A DNA stretch of 64,000 bases from Trichoderma breve (taxonomy: Eukaryota; Ascomycota; Sordariomycetes; Hypocreales; Hypocreaceae): the NCBI RefSeq assembly GCF_028502605.1, contig NC_079235.1:1736001-1800000 (forward strand). Direction: 5' to 3'. Of this stretch, positions 40,079 to 53,925 are shown piece by piece (the first letter of the stretch is position 1; every line of letters begins with the position of its first letter). A program made the translations under genes and the position numbers. The notes below the pieces were generated by a model. The model was not told the origin of the DNA and made no database searches. It was given only the letters and a program-made list of their open reading frames with translations.

Positions 40079-41923
40079 TAATATAATATAACTTTTTTTT
40101 TATTATATTAATAAAAAATAATTTTCTTAATTTTATATATTATATTTAGTATAAAAAAGTAATTTAATAGTTTTATTAATTTATTATTATAGTTTTTAAA
40201 TTTTTTAAAGTTTATAATATTAAAAATATTATAAATTTTAATTAATAATAAAAGTTATAATTAATATATAAAACTATTATTTTTTTATAATATATTTAAC
40301 TTAATATAATTTTATAAATTTTTTAATAAATTTATAAATTAGTTTTTATAAATTTAAATACTTTATTAAAATAAAAACTTAATTATTAACTTTAAACTTT
40401 TTTTTTATATAGTTTTTATTATATTATTTTTAGTAAAATTTACTAATTTTTAATAATATTTATATTACTACTTTATATATATATTATACTTTTTAAAATT
40501 TTATAATAATATTATTATTTATATATAATAATTAAATTTATTTAATTAATAAAGCTTTTAGTTAAAATTTATAAAATAATAATATAAAAGTTTTATAAAT
40601 TGTTAAATATTATATTATATTATAAATAAATTTTACTAAAGGGAATTTATAAATTTAATTTATTTAGTTTTTATTATAAAAAGCCTAAAAGTAATATTTT
40701 AAATTATAATTTTATTTTTTTATTTATTTATTTATTTAAAAATAAAATATAATAGTAAATTATTTTTATATTTTAAAAAATAATAAAAACTTTATTAAAA
40801 TATATTAATATATATTAATATATAATTTAATATAATTCCCTATAGTATTTTATATAAGTAAAATATATAATAAAGGAATATATTTATAAAACCTTTATTA
40901 CTAATATTTTTTAAATATAAAAAATATAATATATATTTTATAAATTTATTTATAATAATTAAAATAAAATTATATTTATACTTTTTATATTTAACTTTTA
41001 GTAATTTAATAATAAAATTTATTAAGATTTATTTCTAAGGTTTTTAAAATATTAATAATATTATAAGTTTATTATATAATAAATATTATTTTACTTTTAT
41101 TATTTAATTAATTATATATATATTAATATAATTTTTTATATTTTATTTTATATTTTACTAAAAATAAATATTTATAATTTATATAAAGGTTTATTTAATT
41201 TTTTAATACTTAATTATAAGTTTATTATAAAATAATATTAAGATTTTAATTTATATTTTTAAAAGTATAAAAGTTTTTTTTTTATAATAAAGTAATTAAT
41301 TATTTTTTATAAATTAATTATATAATTTTTATTTATTAATAATTATTTTTTTTATTATTTTTTTATAATAATTTTATAATTATAGTATTTTTTTTATATT
41401 TAAAGTAAAACTTTAAAAAATATTTATTAAATTTTTAATAATATTATAATAATACTTTTTTAAATTATTTATTTAATTATAATTAAAATTTATAAAAATA
41501 TATATTAAAAATAAGTTATTTATTTATTTATAATTATATTTTTTTTTTAATTTAAAAAACTTTATTAAAGTATAATTTTAATTTTAAATTATAATAAAAA
41601 CCTTAAGGTATATAATTATTTAAGGTTTTTTTTAACTTAATTATTTTAATTTTTATTTATTATTTATTTATAAATCTCCTTAAGAAGTTTAATAAATAAT
41701 TATAATTTAATTTTTTTCTTATTTTTTAATTTTTAAAATTTACTTTTTAAAATAATTTATTTATAAAATTGACTTTTTTAAGTTTATATTTAATAATGAA
41801 ATTAAAAAGTAATAGTTTTTTTAATTATAATATTTATTTATTAAATAGTTTTTTTTTATAAAATAATTATAATTTAAATAATTTATTAAAATTTATATAA
41901 AGTAGTTTATATATATTATATAA
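40079..41923. other. unassigned AT-rich sequence
   Basis: About 1.8 kb outside the 20-kb nest. The T-rich plus strand suggests former coding on the minus strand, but no motif of hAT, gypsy or other families could be matched with confidence. Confidence 0.4.
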
Positions 41924-41931
41924 AGTTACTA

Positions 41932-42371
41932 AATTTATTAATAATTATTTATTATTTATTAATAAAATAAATAATAAAATAGTTTTTATTAATAAATAAT
42001 AAATTTAATTTATTTTCTTTAGGGTATTAATAAAATAAAAGAAACTTTTATTAATAAAAATTTATAATAAAGGAAATTTATTTTTTTAATTATAAATTAA
42101 TTAAAATAAATATATAAAAGTAAATTATATAATTAAATTTAACTAAAAATTTAATTTTTAAATATATAATTTATTTATTTTTATAATTTATAATAAATTA
42201 ATAATTAATAAATTTATTATTTTAGTAATAAATTATTATTAATAAATTTTATTTATTTTATTTTCTTTAATTTATAAAAAAAAAATAAATAAATAATAAA
42301 TAATAAAAAATTTTTATTTTATTTTCTTTAAGACTATAATAAAATAAATTATTATTAACTAATAACTTTAA
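41932..42371. mobile_element. 455-family MITE (440 bp), fully RIPped
   Basis: It starts AAAGTTACTAAATTTATTAA and ends AATAACTTTAA. The 8-bp duplication TATTATAT is at 41924-41931 and 42372-42379. Confidence 0.75.
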
Positions 42372-43046
42372 TATTATATAATATTATTATATTTAAAATA
42401 CTTTTACTATAGTTAATATTTTATTATTAAATATAATATAGTTTTATTTAAGTTTATTAAGCTTTTATAATAAATATATAATAGAATAATATTAATTATA
42501 AAATTTAAAATATTAATTTTAATTTATAATTTTATATTTAAATTAAAATATATTAAAATTAATACTTTAAAAAACTTTTACTTTAGTTACTTAAATATTA
42601 TTTATTTATTTTACTTTAGTTAAAAGTTTTTTCTATTTTTTTTATAAATTATATTTATTAATAAAATTATAATTATATTATATTTTTAATAAATCTTTAA
42701 TAGAAATTTATAAATTTTAAAAATAATTAAATTTTAATTATATTTTAAAAAAGTAATTATATAATTATATTTTATATAAATTTCCTTTAAGTTAATTATA
42801 AACCTTAAGTATAATATTATATTTATATAGAATTTATATTTTTATAAATTAATATATAAATTATATTTTATTAATTTATTAAAAATTTATTAAATATATT
42901 TTTAAAACTTTTTAAATTATTATTATATATTAAAATATTATTAAAATATATAATATAAGTATAATTTATTAATTTATATAGTATTTAATTAATATAACTT
43001 AAATATAATAAAAGTATTTATTAATTTAAATAATATTATTTAGTAT

Positions 43047-43238
43047 TAAGGTTATATAATTAATTAATAATTATTTATTATTTATTATTAATATTAATTT
43101 TTATTAATTTATTAAAAAACTAATTTAGTTTTACTTAGTTAATTAAGTAATTTAATTAAGTTTCTTTAGCTTTTTAATAAAATTAATTTACTTAATAATT
43201 AATTTAATTTAAAGAATTATTATTAATTTATAATTTTA
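43047..43238. mobile_element. 369-family MITE, internally deleted (192 bp)
   Basis: It starts TAAGGTTATATAATTAATTA and ends with a decayed AACCCTG. The flanking octamers TTTAGTAT and TTTATTAT differ at one position. It lacks the left-central part present in the 369-bp copies. Confidence 0.65.
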
Positions 43239-44010
43239 TTTATTATTTAAAATAATTATAATAATAATAAAATATTATTTTTTATTTATTTTTTATATAA
43301 ATATAAATTTAATAATATATATTTTTAAAATTAAATTTTATATATATTTTTACTTTTTTAAATTAATTTAAAATTTTATAAATTAATAATATTAAAGTTT
43401 AATTTTTATAAATAATTTAGTTTAATATATAATAATTAATATAAAAGTATAGTTTATTTTTTTAAAATATAAAAAGTATTAAAATATTTATAAAGTTACT
43501 TAATTATTTAATTTATTTTTTTTATTTTATTTTATAAAAGTACTTTTTAAAAAATTTTAATTTATTATTTATAAAAAAATAAATTCATTTTTATAAATAT
43601 ATTACTTTAGGTTTAAGATTAATTATATATATTAACTTATTAAAAATTATAAATTTAATTATATTTTTTTATTAAAGACTTTTATATATTTATAATATTT
43701 AAGTAAAATTTTTTTATTTTTATATTTTTTATTTTTTGATATTTATTTAGGTTTTTTATATAAATAAAGTAAATATATATTATATTTTATTTTAAAATCT
43801 TTATTTTTTTTTTAATTTACTTTATATTAAAATTATTTATACTTTAGTTTTTTTATTTTATTTATAAATTTATTTTTTTAATATTATAATTTTAAAGTTT
43901 TTAATTATAATATAATAATATTATATTTTATTTATAAAGTTTAAAAAAATATTTAATACCTTAGATTATAATTATCTTAATAATATACTTAAGTTTAAAT
44001 TTACTATAAT

Positions 44011-44465
44011 TAAAGTTATTAATTAATAATAATTTATTTTATTAAAATCTTAAAGAAAATAAAATATTTTTTATTTTTTATTTATTATTTATTATTTTTC
44101 TTTTTTATAAACTAAAGAAAATAAAATAAAAGTATTTATTATTAATAATAATTTATTAATAAAAGTAATAAATTTACTTATAATAAAGTTAATAAAAATA
44201 TTATATAAATAAATTATATATTTTTATAAAATTAAAAAGTAAAATTATAAATTTTTTTTTCGTATTTTTTTATATTTATTTTATTTAATTTAATATTAAA
44301 TAAATAAAAAATTTTTATTATTTATTTTTATTCATAAAAAATTCCTTTATTTTATTAAATACCCTAAAAAAAATAAATTAAATTTATTATTTATTAATAA
44401 AAACTATTTTATTATTTATTTTATTAATAAATAATAAATAACTATTAATAAATTTAATAACTTTA
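44011..44465. mobile_element. 455-bp hAT-type MITE, fully RIPped
   Basis: It starts TAAAGTTATTAATTAATAAT and ends AATAACTTTA. Length is exactly 455 bp. The flanking octamers (ACTATAAT, ATTAAAAT) differ by one RIP-type and one other change. Confidence 0.75.
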
Positions 44466-44473
44466 ATTAAAAT

Positions 44474-45759
44474 AAAGTTTACTTTTCTAAGTTTTTTTTA
44501 TTTATAAAGTTACTATAATATTATATTATATATTATTAATTATTATATTTTATATAATTAAATATAATATAAATATTTTTAAAATAAACTTTATTATATT
44601 TTTAATAAATATATTATAAAATTATTATTGTTTTTATTTAATTTTATAAATATATTATTATAAGTAAGTTTAAGGTTTACTATAAGTATTTTTTATTAAT
44701 AAATACTTTATATTTTATATAAGTTATTATAGCTTTTAAAAGCTTAAGTACTTTAATTTTTTATAAATTTATTTTTATTATTTTTATTTAGTACTTTTAC
44801 TTTTATTTTTATATTATAGAACTTTTATTATATTATAAAAAACCTAAAATTAATAATTATTTTTTAAATATAATAAAAATATTTATTAATAAACTAAAAA
44901 ATTTAAAAAATATTAAAAAGTTATTTTAAAATTTTATTAATAATAGCTTTAAATTTTTCTATAAAAATTTAATAAAAAATAATTTTTTTATTAATAAAAA
45001 TAATTTAATTATATTATTATATTAAAAAAATAAGTAATTTTATTATTAATATTATTTTTATATTATTTTATATATTATTTATATATAAAATTAATATATA
45101 ATTATTAATATTTATTAAATTAAAATAAAGTTTATTATTATTTTATATTTTCCTTAAAGTAATTATTAATATATTAAATTTTATATATATATATTTTAAA
45201 TTAATTTTTTTTAAAGTTAAATTAATTACTTAAATATATAAAATATATTTATAATTATATTTAGTTTTAGTTTTAAATTTAAAAATTAATAATTAAATTT
45301 TTTTTTATAAATTAAAATAAATTTATTTTAGTTTTACTTTAAGTTTTTTATTTAAAAAATTAATATTAAAAATAAAATTTTTTTTACTTTTAATTATTTA
45401 AAAATAATAAAGTATTTTTTTATATATATTTTAATTATAATTATAATATATTTTTATAGCTTTTTTAATTAAATAAATTTAAGTTAAATAAACTTAAGAG
45501 TTTTCTAATATAAGAAATTATAATATTTATTTATAAAATAATTTATAAAAAAATATATAATTATATAAAATAATTATAAAATAATTACATAATAAATATA
45601 TAATAAATATATAAATAATAATTATTTTTATTTTTATTTTTTATATTTTCTTTTTAAATTTTAAGTTTTTTATAATATTATTACTAAATTAAAGAATTTA
45701 TAACCTTTAGCTTATACTTTTATAATATAATTAATATATATTTATTATATTATTATATT
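44474..45759. other. unassigned AT-rich sequence
   Basis: No terminal repeat, tandem array or protein motif was recognised in these 1.3 kb. Confidence 0.4.
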
Positions 45760-46090
45760 TTTCTTATATAGATTTTAATAATTTTCCTAAGGAAATAATT
45801 ATTTTTGATTTAATTTATTATAAGTTTTTTTTTATAGTTTATTTTTAAATATTTAATTTAAAATATTTATTTTAAATATAAAATCTTATTATAATTTTTC
45901 TTTAATATTAATAATTTTATTTTATATTTATTAAAAATAAAATATAATAAATATATTATTTATTTTTATTATTTAGTATTTATTATTTTATTTATTATTT
46001 TATTTATTATTTATAATTTATTATTTTATTTATTATTTATTATTTATTTATTATTTAATATTTATTTACTTTTATTAATTTATTAATAAT
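45760..46090 (+). mobile_element. hAT fragment
   Basis: The text from TTTTCCTAAGGAAATAATTA onward matches 9110-9720 and 4790-4960 (same order, same strand). It is an internal piece of hAT without ends, next to the truncated gypsy copy. Confidence 0.65.
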
Positions 46091-46254
46091 ATATTTTATA
46101 TATATTTAATTTACTTAATTTATTACTTTTATAAAATAATTAATTTAAAAATTACTTTTTATAATAATTAATTTAAAATAGTATTTTTTATAATAATTTA
46201 CTTAATTTATTATTTTTATAAAGTAATTAATTTAAAATATTATTTTTATAATAA

Positions 46255-49200
46255 GAGGTTTTTTAATATACTTAATTATTTTTAAAAACTTTTTTAATTT
46301 TATATTAAATATTTATTTTATAATTATTTTTATTTTTATATTTCTTTATATATTTTTTTAAATATAAAAGTTTTTAATTTTATTATTAAAAATATTAATA
46401 ATATTAAACTTTAAATAATTAAAAACTTTACTAAATTAAATTTTAAAGTAAATAATTTTATAATTAATAATTTTATTATTATAAATAAAAAGTTATTATT
46501 TAATATTAATAAATATATATAGTTTTTTTTTTTATAATTAATTAACTTTAGGTAATTAATAAATCAAAATATAATATAATTTATTATTATTTTAAAGTTT
46601 ATATAAATTATAATTAAGTATTTTTTTAAAGTATTAAATATTTAAAATTTTTATAATTTTTATTTTAAAAATAATATTTAAATTATAGTAAATTATATTA
46701 TTTATATTATTATAATAATTATTATTATAAAAATTAATATTTATATTATTTAAATTTAAAGTAATTTATTTTAATTTATAATTTTAAATATTATAATATT
46801 TTTATTAAATATATTTAAATTATAAAATATATTTAATAATAAATTTATAATATTTTTAAAAATTATTTTAATTAATTTTTTTATAATTTATTATTAATAT
46901 TATATTTTATAAAATTAAATTTTTATTATTTTAAATTATAAATAATATATATAAAAATATAATATTAATATTAATGTTTTTATAATAATCTTTATTATAA
47001 AATATAAATTTTTTTTATTTATATTTTATAATTTTATAATTTTTATATTATTTTAAAGCTTAAGTATAATATATTATTTATATAGTAAGAGTTTATAATT
47101 AATAATATTAGCTTTATTATATTAATTTATAAATAAAATATTATTAATATAATAAAAAACTAATTTTTATAATTTAATTATTAAGTTTTTATTTATATAA
47201 ATTTTAATATATTATTAAAATTAATTTTTAAGTAATTAAGTTTTATTATAAATAATATATAAATTAATTTATTTAAGTTTACTTTATTATTTAAGGAGTT
47301 TTTTTAAAATAAATTATACTAAAGGTATAGTATTTAAAAAACTATTATTATAAATAATTAAGTTAAAGTTATTTACTTAAGTTTTTATTATTTTTAAAAT
47401 TTTTATTTATAAAAATATTTTAATTTTTAAAGTTTTTATAATTTATAATTTTTATATAATTTAGTAATATTAAAGTTTATATATTTTATATTATAATTTT
47501 ATAATATAATATTTTAAATATAATATTTTAAAAATTATTTTTATATTAGTATATAATTTTATTTTATTTTTATTTATATATTATTTTTTTTATTTTTAAA
47601 ATTAAAGTAATTTTATTATTTTATTATTTTATTATTATTTAAGTATAATTATATAATTATAAGTTTTATATTATTAAAAATATACTAAATTAATATTTTA
47701 ATATAATTTATATTTTTTAATATTAATTATTATTTATAAATATAATATATTAATATTTAATTTTTATTATATTTTCTTAAATAACTTCCTTAAGTATATT
47801 TAAAATTTAAGTATTTAAATTCCTTAAGGTATTATTTAAAACTTTATTTATTACTAAAGTATATTTAATATTAATTATTATAATATATTAAAAAGTATAA
47901 TATATTATAATTTACTAAAAATTATATAATATTAATAATTTAATTTTCCTTAGGCTTAAGAATAAATATAAACTTCTTATTATTATTATTTTTTAAATAT
48001 TTAATAATATTTTTCTATATATATTTTTTTTTTTTTAATTATAATATTTAATATTTTTATATTATACTTTAATAATACTAAAGTTTATAAATCTTAGTTT
48101 TTTATTATTATATATTATAAAGTTTTTTTTTTTAATTAATATTATTACTAAAATAAAAGTATTTTAAAATTTATTTTTTAAAAATTATTTTTTTACTTAT
48201 ATTTTTAATATTATTAAAATTATTATTTATTAATATAAGTAATTTTTTAATAAATATTAAGTTTTTTATTTTTAAAAAGTTTATTTTTAATATTTAAGTT
48301 AAGTTTTTAATAATATAATATATATTATATTTTATTATTTAAATTAATTTTAATAATTAAGTATATAAAAATAATAATATACTTTATATAAAGTTTTTTT
48401 TATTTAATTTAAAAAAGTATATTTTTAATTTTTTTAAATTTATTAATTTTTTTATAGAATTTTTTAAATTATTTTTTAAATATATTATAATTTATAAATA
48501 AATTAAATATATATTATTTTTTAAAAATCTTAATTTATTTATAATTTTTAAAGTAAAGCTTAAATTAATTTTTAATAATTTTAATTAAATAGTTTTTTAT
48601 AATTTAAATTTTTATAATATTATTAATTATAGTAGTTAAAAAGTAATTAAAGCAATTTTTTATATTAATAAAAAACTTTTAAATTTATTTAATAATATTA
48701 ATTTAATAATTTTTTTAAGTTTTTATTATTATATTATAAAAACTAACTTAATTATAAAATTTATTATTAATTATATTATTAATAATTATTTTTATGATAT
48801 TTAAAGTTATTTTATAAATCTTTATATAGTAATAATTTATTATTAAATAAAGTTTTTTAAATTTATAAATTTTACTAAAGTAATATTTTTTTATTATATT
48901 ATAATAAAATCTTTATAAATTTTATTAAAGTTAATATTTTATATTTAATTAATTATTATATTTTATTATTTATAAATTTAAGGTAATTATTTAAATAAAA
49001 GTTATTATTATATAATAAATTAGTATTTATAAATTAATATAAATAATACTTTTTAAAAAATAAACCTTTAAATAATTCTAAGATTTATATTAGTAAAGTA
49101 ATTAAGTTAATAATAAATAATTTTATTATTAATTAATAATATAAGTAAAAGTAAATATTCAAGTTTTAATTTAATTATATTATAAATATTATAATAACAA

Positions 49201-49410
49201 TTAATTATTTAAGTATTTTAATAAATATTATAAAATAAATTTATATACTTAATTAAATAAGTTAAATTATTACTAAGTAATAATAATTCTATTATAAATT
49301 ATTTTAAAATTTTAATAATTTATTTTTAATTAGTTAATTAGTTTATTATTTATTTAAAACTAATTACCCTATAGGTCTATTATTATAATTATAAAGTCTA
49401 GGTTATAATA
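46255..49410 (-). mobile_element. truncated second gypsy copy, 5' half
   Basis: The reverse complement follows the gypsy element at 22746 through its 5' LTR, leader and gag to early pol (equivalent to about 26,300). Clear anchors are CTAAGGAAAA near 47950 and the LTR-leader junction near 49010. The 3' two thirds and the other LTR are missing. The site used by the MITE in the first copy is empty here. Confidence 0.8.
49011..49410 (-). repeat. 5' LTR of the second gypsy copy
   Basis: On the minus strand it starts TATTATAACCTAGACTTTAT and retains GACCTATAGGGT, the same words as the unmutated part of the LTR at 22746 after transitions only. It ends TTTATTATA at 49011. Confidence 0.82.
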
Positions 49411-49449
49411 TTATTTTCTTTATAATTTTATTATTATAAATTTTTTTTT

Positions 49450-49790
49450 TTTCTCTTAAGTAAATTTATTAATTTAAAAAAAACCTAAAGCTTAATTTAA
49501 ATTATTATATAATAATTAATAATTATAAATAAATTATTTAAAAGTTTTATTATATTTAATATATTAATTAATAAAAAATAATATATTTATATAATTAATT
49601 TTATAAAAGTTATTAATTTTTAATTAATATTAATAGTAATTTTTTTTTAATAATAACTAAGTTATTTAATATTAAATAAAAGCTTAATTTTATAATTATA
49701 ATTACTTTACTAAGCCTAACCTATAGTAATTAAATTAATTACTAAGTTAATTATTATAATATTTACTAAGCCTTATATAAAGTAAACTAT
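49450..49790 (+). repeat. left arm of a 300-bp inverted repeat
   Basis: The arm starts near TTATTAATTTAAAAAAAACC, passes AAAGCTTAATTTAAATTATT, and matches the reverse complement of 52145-52465 over its length with mostly RIP-type differences. Confidence 0.75.
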
Positions 49791-50579
49791 AGTAATTATA
49801 AAAAAAAAAATATTAAAAAAAACCATAGTAATTATTAAAAAAAATAAATTAAATTTTTTTTTAAAAAAGTAATTTAAAAAAAAAACTTAAAAAAAACCTA
49901 AGTTAAAAAAAAAAAAATAAAAAAAATAATTATTTATTTATAGTAAATATTATTTAAAAAATTATAATAAAAAATAAAAAAATATATATTATAAAATAAA
50001 AATAATAATTTAATAATTATAATAAATAACTAAAAGAAAATTATTATAATTATTATAGTAAGCTTTTATTAATTAAGTAATTTATATAATTATATAACTT
50101 TATATATATATAAGTTACTTTTATAATTTAATAAAATACTTTAAAAAAATAAAAAATATAATTTTTAATTTTTCTAAAGTTTTTTATTTAAAATTAAAAA
50201 AATATAATTATAAATAAATTAACTTTATAAAAATAATTTAATAATAAATAAAATAATAATAAATAATATAATAAATTTTTTTTTAAATTCTTTATTAATT
50301 ATATTATTATAATAATATACTAAAGCTTTTTTTAAATTAATTAAAATATTAAATATAAAAAATATTAAATTCTAATAAATTATATTATTTATATAATTAA
50401 TTAATTAATAAAAATATATAAATAATAAATAATATATAAATAATTATTTATAAGAATTTTTTCTTTATTATAAAAAAATATTTTTTTTTTTTAATTTTTT
50501 TAAATTTTTAATACTTTTTTATTTAATAAATTACTAAGCTTTTAAATATATTTAATTCATAATATAATTTATAATAATT

Positions 50580-50845
50580 AATAAATTAAATTTATAAAAT
50601 AAATTAAATTTATAAAATAAATTAAATTTATAAAATAAATTAAATTTATAAAATAAATTAAATTTATAAAATAAATTAAATTTATAAAATAAATTAAATT
50701 TATAAAATAAATTAAATTTATAAAATAAATTAAATTTATAAAATAAATTAAATTTATAAAATAAATTAAATTTATAAAATAAATTAAATTTATAAAATAA
50801 ATTAAATTTATAAAATAAATTAAATTTATAAAATAAATTAATAAA
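50580..50845. repeat. 18-bp minisatellite
   Basis: About 14 near-perfect copies of AAATTAAATTTATAAAAT in the hAT fragment. Confidence 0.92.
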
Positions 50846-51146
50846 TAATATAATTATAAATATAAATAAAAAATTTATTATTAAAATATTTATTATTTTT
50901 TTTTTTATTTTTTTATTATAATTATATAAATTATTATTTATATAATTAAATAAAAATAAATTAAAAAAAATAAAAAAATATATAATTTTTAAATATATTT
51001 TAGGTTATTAAATTAATAATATATATTATATTTAATATTATTTATAAAGTTTTTATTATTAGCTTTTTTATAATTTTTTTAAAAAATTTTATAAATATAT
51101 TATTATTATAAATATTATTTTATATAATACTAAAATATATAAATTA

Positions 51147-51348
<202 letters not shown>

Positions 51349-51396
51349 TAGTTTTATTTTTTATATTATTTTTTAAATTTTATAAATTTTTATAAA

Positions 51397-52090
51397 AGTT
51401 ATATTTATTATTAAAAAAATTAATAAAATTATAATAATTATTAAAGAAAAACTATATTTTACTTTTTAATTTAAAATTTAAAATTAATTTATAATTTAAC
51501 TTAATTAATTATAATTAACTAAGTTAAATTTTAAAAATTTAAATAATAAAATATAATTAATTAAGGTTTATAAAATAATTTAAATAATAAAGTTTAAATA
51601 TAATATAATTAATATATAAAATAATTTAAATAATAAAATTTAAATATAATATAATTATTATATTTTAAATTTATAATTTATAATTTAATAATTTAATTAA
51701 ATTAAATAAATTTAATTTTTTTATTAAATTATAAAAAATAATAATAGTTTTTAAAAATAAATTATATATATAATATAAAAAACTATATAATAAAATAATA
51801 TATTTACTTTTTTTTTTATTAATAATTATAATTTAATTATAATAAATATATAATAAAATAATTAAATAAATAATTAATAAAATTATAAAATTATATTTAA
51901 ATTTTTTTTAAAAAAAAACTAAAGTTAAGTAAAATAAAATATAAGTTAAATTAATTAAAAAAATATTAAAAACTTTAAACTAAGTAAATATATTAAGAAA
52001 ATTATTAAAAAAAATTATAAAATAATATAAAGGTTTTTTTATAATAATTTTTTTTAAAATAATTTATTTTTTATATTTAAGGAAAATAAA
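51397..52090. repeat. unclassified repeat R3, copy 3
   Basis: It starts AAGTTATATTTATTATTA and follows the copy at 2988-3655 to its end (TTTTTATATTTAAGGAAAA). Confidence 0.6.
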
Positions 52091-52144
52091 TTTTTATAAA
52101 ATTAATTTTATTATTATTATTATTATAATTTACTTTTTATTAAG

Positions 52145-52465
52145 CTTAGTAAATATTATAATTATTATTATACTTAATTTAATAATTAACTTATTTATAA
52201 ACTTAGCTTAATTAAATAATTATAATTATAAAATTAAACTTTTATTTAATATTAAATAACTTAACTATAGTTAAAAAAATTACTAATATTAATTAAAAAT
52301 TAATAACCTTTATAAAATTAATTATATAAATATAATATTTTTTATTAAATAGTATATTAAATATAATTAAACCTTTAAATAATTTATTTATAATTACTAA
52401 TTACTATATAATAATTTAAATTAAGCTTTAAATTTTCTCTAAATTGATAAGTTTCTTTAGGAAGG
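52145..52465 (-). repeat. right arm of the inverted repeat, isochore edge
   Basis: It is the reverse complement of 49450-49790. The homology runs out right at the change from AT-only to mixed DNA (TTTCTTTAGGAAGG). Confidence 0.75.
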
Positions 52466-52485
52466 AGGGGGGGTGGGGGTGGGGG
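52464..52485 (+). other. G-quadruplex-type G run at the isochore boundary
   Basis: Runs of 2, 7, 5 and 5 G separated by single A or T bases. Splitting the run of 7 gives four tracts of three or more G with one-base loops, the classical quadruplex pattern. It is the first G-rich sequence after 52 kb of A+T and lies 225 bp upstream of the SRAP start codon. Confidence 0.7.
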
Positions 52486-52585
52486 TGTTTGTTGTTGGGT
52501 AGGTTATATAAAGAAGATAGCTATAGAGGCAGCTAGAAGAAAATTACAGCAGTTGTTATAGCGGGGTAATTTACTAACTAAGGGT

Positions 52586-52645
52586 CCCGTACAGTTATAC
52601 AGTCCCGTACAGTTATACAGTCCCATATAGTTATACGGTCCCGTG
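52586..52645 (+). repeat. 18-bp tandem repeat upstream of the SRAP gene
   Basis: Three and a bit copies of TCCCGTACAGTTATACAG. The third has two RIP-type changes (TCCCATATAG). It is centred about 95 bp before the inferred start codon, so it lies in the promoter or 5' leader. Confidence 0.85.
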
Positions 52646-52709
52646 CGCCTACTGGGCGCCTATCATTTACTCTATATTTCAACATCTCATAGCATTTTCA
52701 ACCTTCTCC

Positions 52710-53925
52710 ATGTGTGGTCGATACTCATTAGCAATTGTAAGTTAATAGCACCAGGAGTAAACTCTTTCTACATGCTATGCTAAGTAGAACATCGCTGATG
52801 GCTTAGTCTCCGTCTTTAATTCGCCAGATGCTGGAAGATGATGGCGTTCCAATAGCGGATGCTCCTGATGACGAGGGCTCTGAGGCTCCCCATCAATCGT
52901 ATAACTTTGCTCCTGGTTCTAATGGCATTGTTTGTACGGCCGGTACACATCACCGCGGCACACAGCCAACACCCAATGACTCTTATACAAGTACCCCAGA
53001 CTGCGAACCCCACCAAACGAAAAAGGACCCGCAGGAGCATGGTGGCGAGGAAGTCGAGTTCAAACTTCAATCAATGAACTGGGGAATTGTACCTTCATGG
53101 TCAAGTAAGAATGCTGCCTCGACTCCAAAGGCCATCAACTGCAGAGATGATTCTCTGAGGACACCCGGTGGCATGTGGCAGTCAATGAAAACCCGTAAAA
53201 GATGTATCGTTGTAGCTCAGGGGTTCTTCGAGTGGCTTCATGTGAGCCCTAAGGAGAAAGTCCCGCATTTTGTAAAGCGCAGAGATGGCCGCTTAATGTG
53301 CTTTGCCGGCCTCTGGGACGCTATTAAGCACGAAGGTATGAGCCTGCATGTTTGCGAGAACTTGCCAACTAACTACTGACCTTACTCGATTGCCGAAGAC
53401 ACTGTAGACAAGCGTTATACGTATTCGATCATCACAACCAGTTCAAACCAACAGCTCCGATTTCTGCACAACCGCATGCCGGTTATCTTTGATGCTGACT
53501 CCAAGAACTTTCGACAGTGGCTAAATCCACGGCAAACTCGATGGACCCATGATCTACAGTCCCTACTGAAGCCCTACGAAGGAGACCTAGAGGTGTACCC
53601 AGTATGTAAGGACGTTGGAAAAGTTGGTCGTAGCTCGCCATCCTTCATCTTACCATTGAGTGACAAAGGCAATGGGCGTGATATAGCCCGGTTTTTCTCC
53701 AGCACCTCCCAAAATTCGGAGCCAAAAAAACAGACTGGGATGGGTAAGCATGAAAAAGAGGGTAATCAAGATACCAGTATTACCAATGCCAAGCTCAGTC
53801 CTGTTGAAAGAGCAGAGACCAACAAAAAGCACAAGATCTCCGACGTTTCTAGCCCTACGTCAAAAAGGAGACAGGTTAAGCCAGGCCCCCCAGGCGTCAA
53901 GAAGATAACGGATTTCTTCAGTTGA
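52710..53925 (+). CDS. SRAP-domain protein (HMCES/YedK family)
   Basis: SRAP proteins covalently trap abasic sites in single-stranded DNA through Cys2, shielding them during replication. Exons are 52710-52736, 52807-53335 and 53399-53925 (360 residues), with introns of 70 and 63 bp. The start is chosen because the first exon encodes MCGRYSLAI, giving the required Cys2 and MCGRY signature. Other conserved positions are present: Asn120 in INCRDD, Glu151 in GFFEW and His209 in HNRMP, with LWD between. The C-terminus is low-complexity and ends KKITDFFS. An earlier DIARFFS gives a second motif, and both resemble PCNA-binding PIP boxes. Exon 3 could start 9 bp later at another in-frame AG. It is the first gene after the AT block and convergent with the PTPA gene. 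Family call very secure; introns inferred. Confidence 0.93.
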
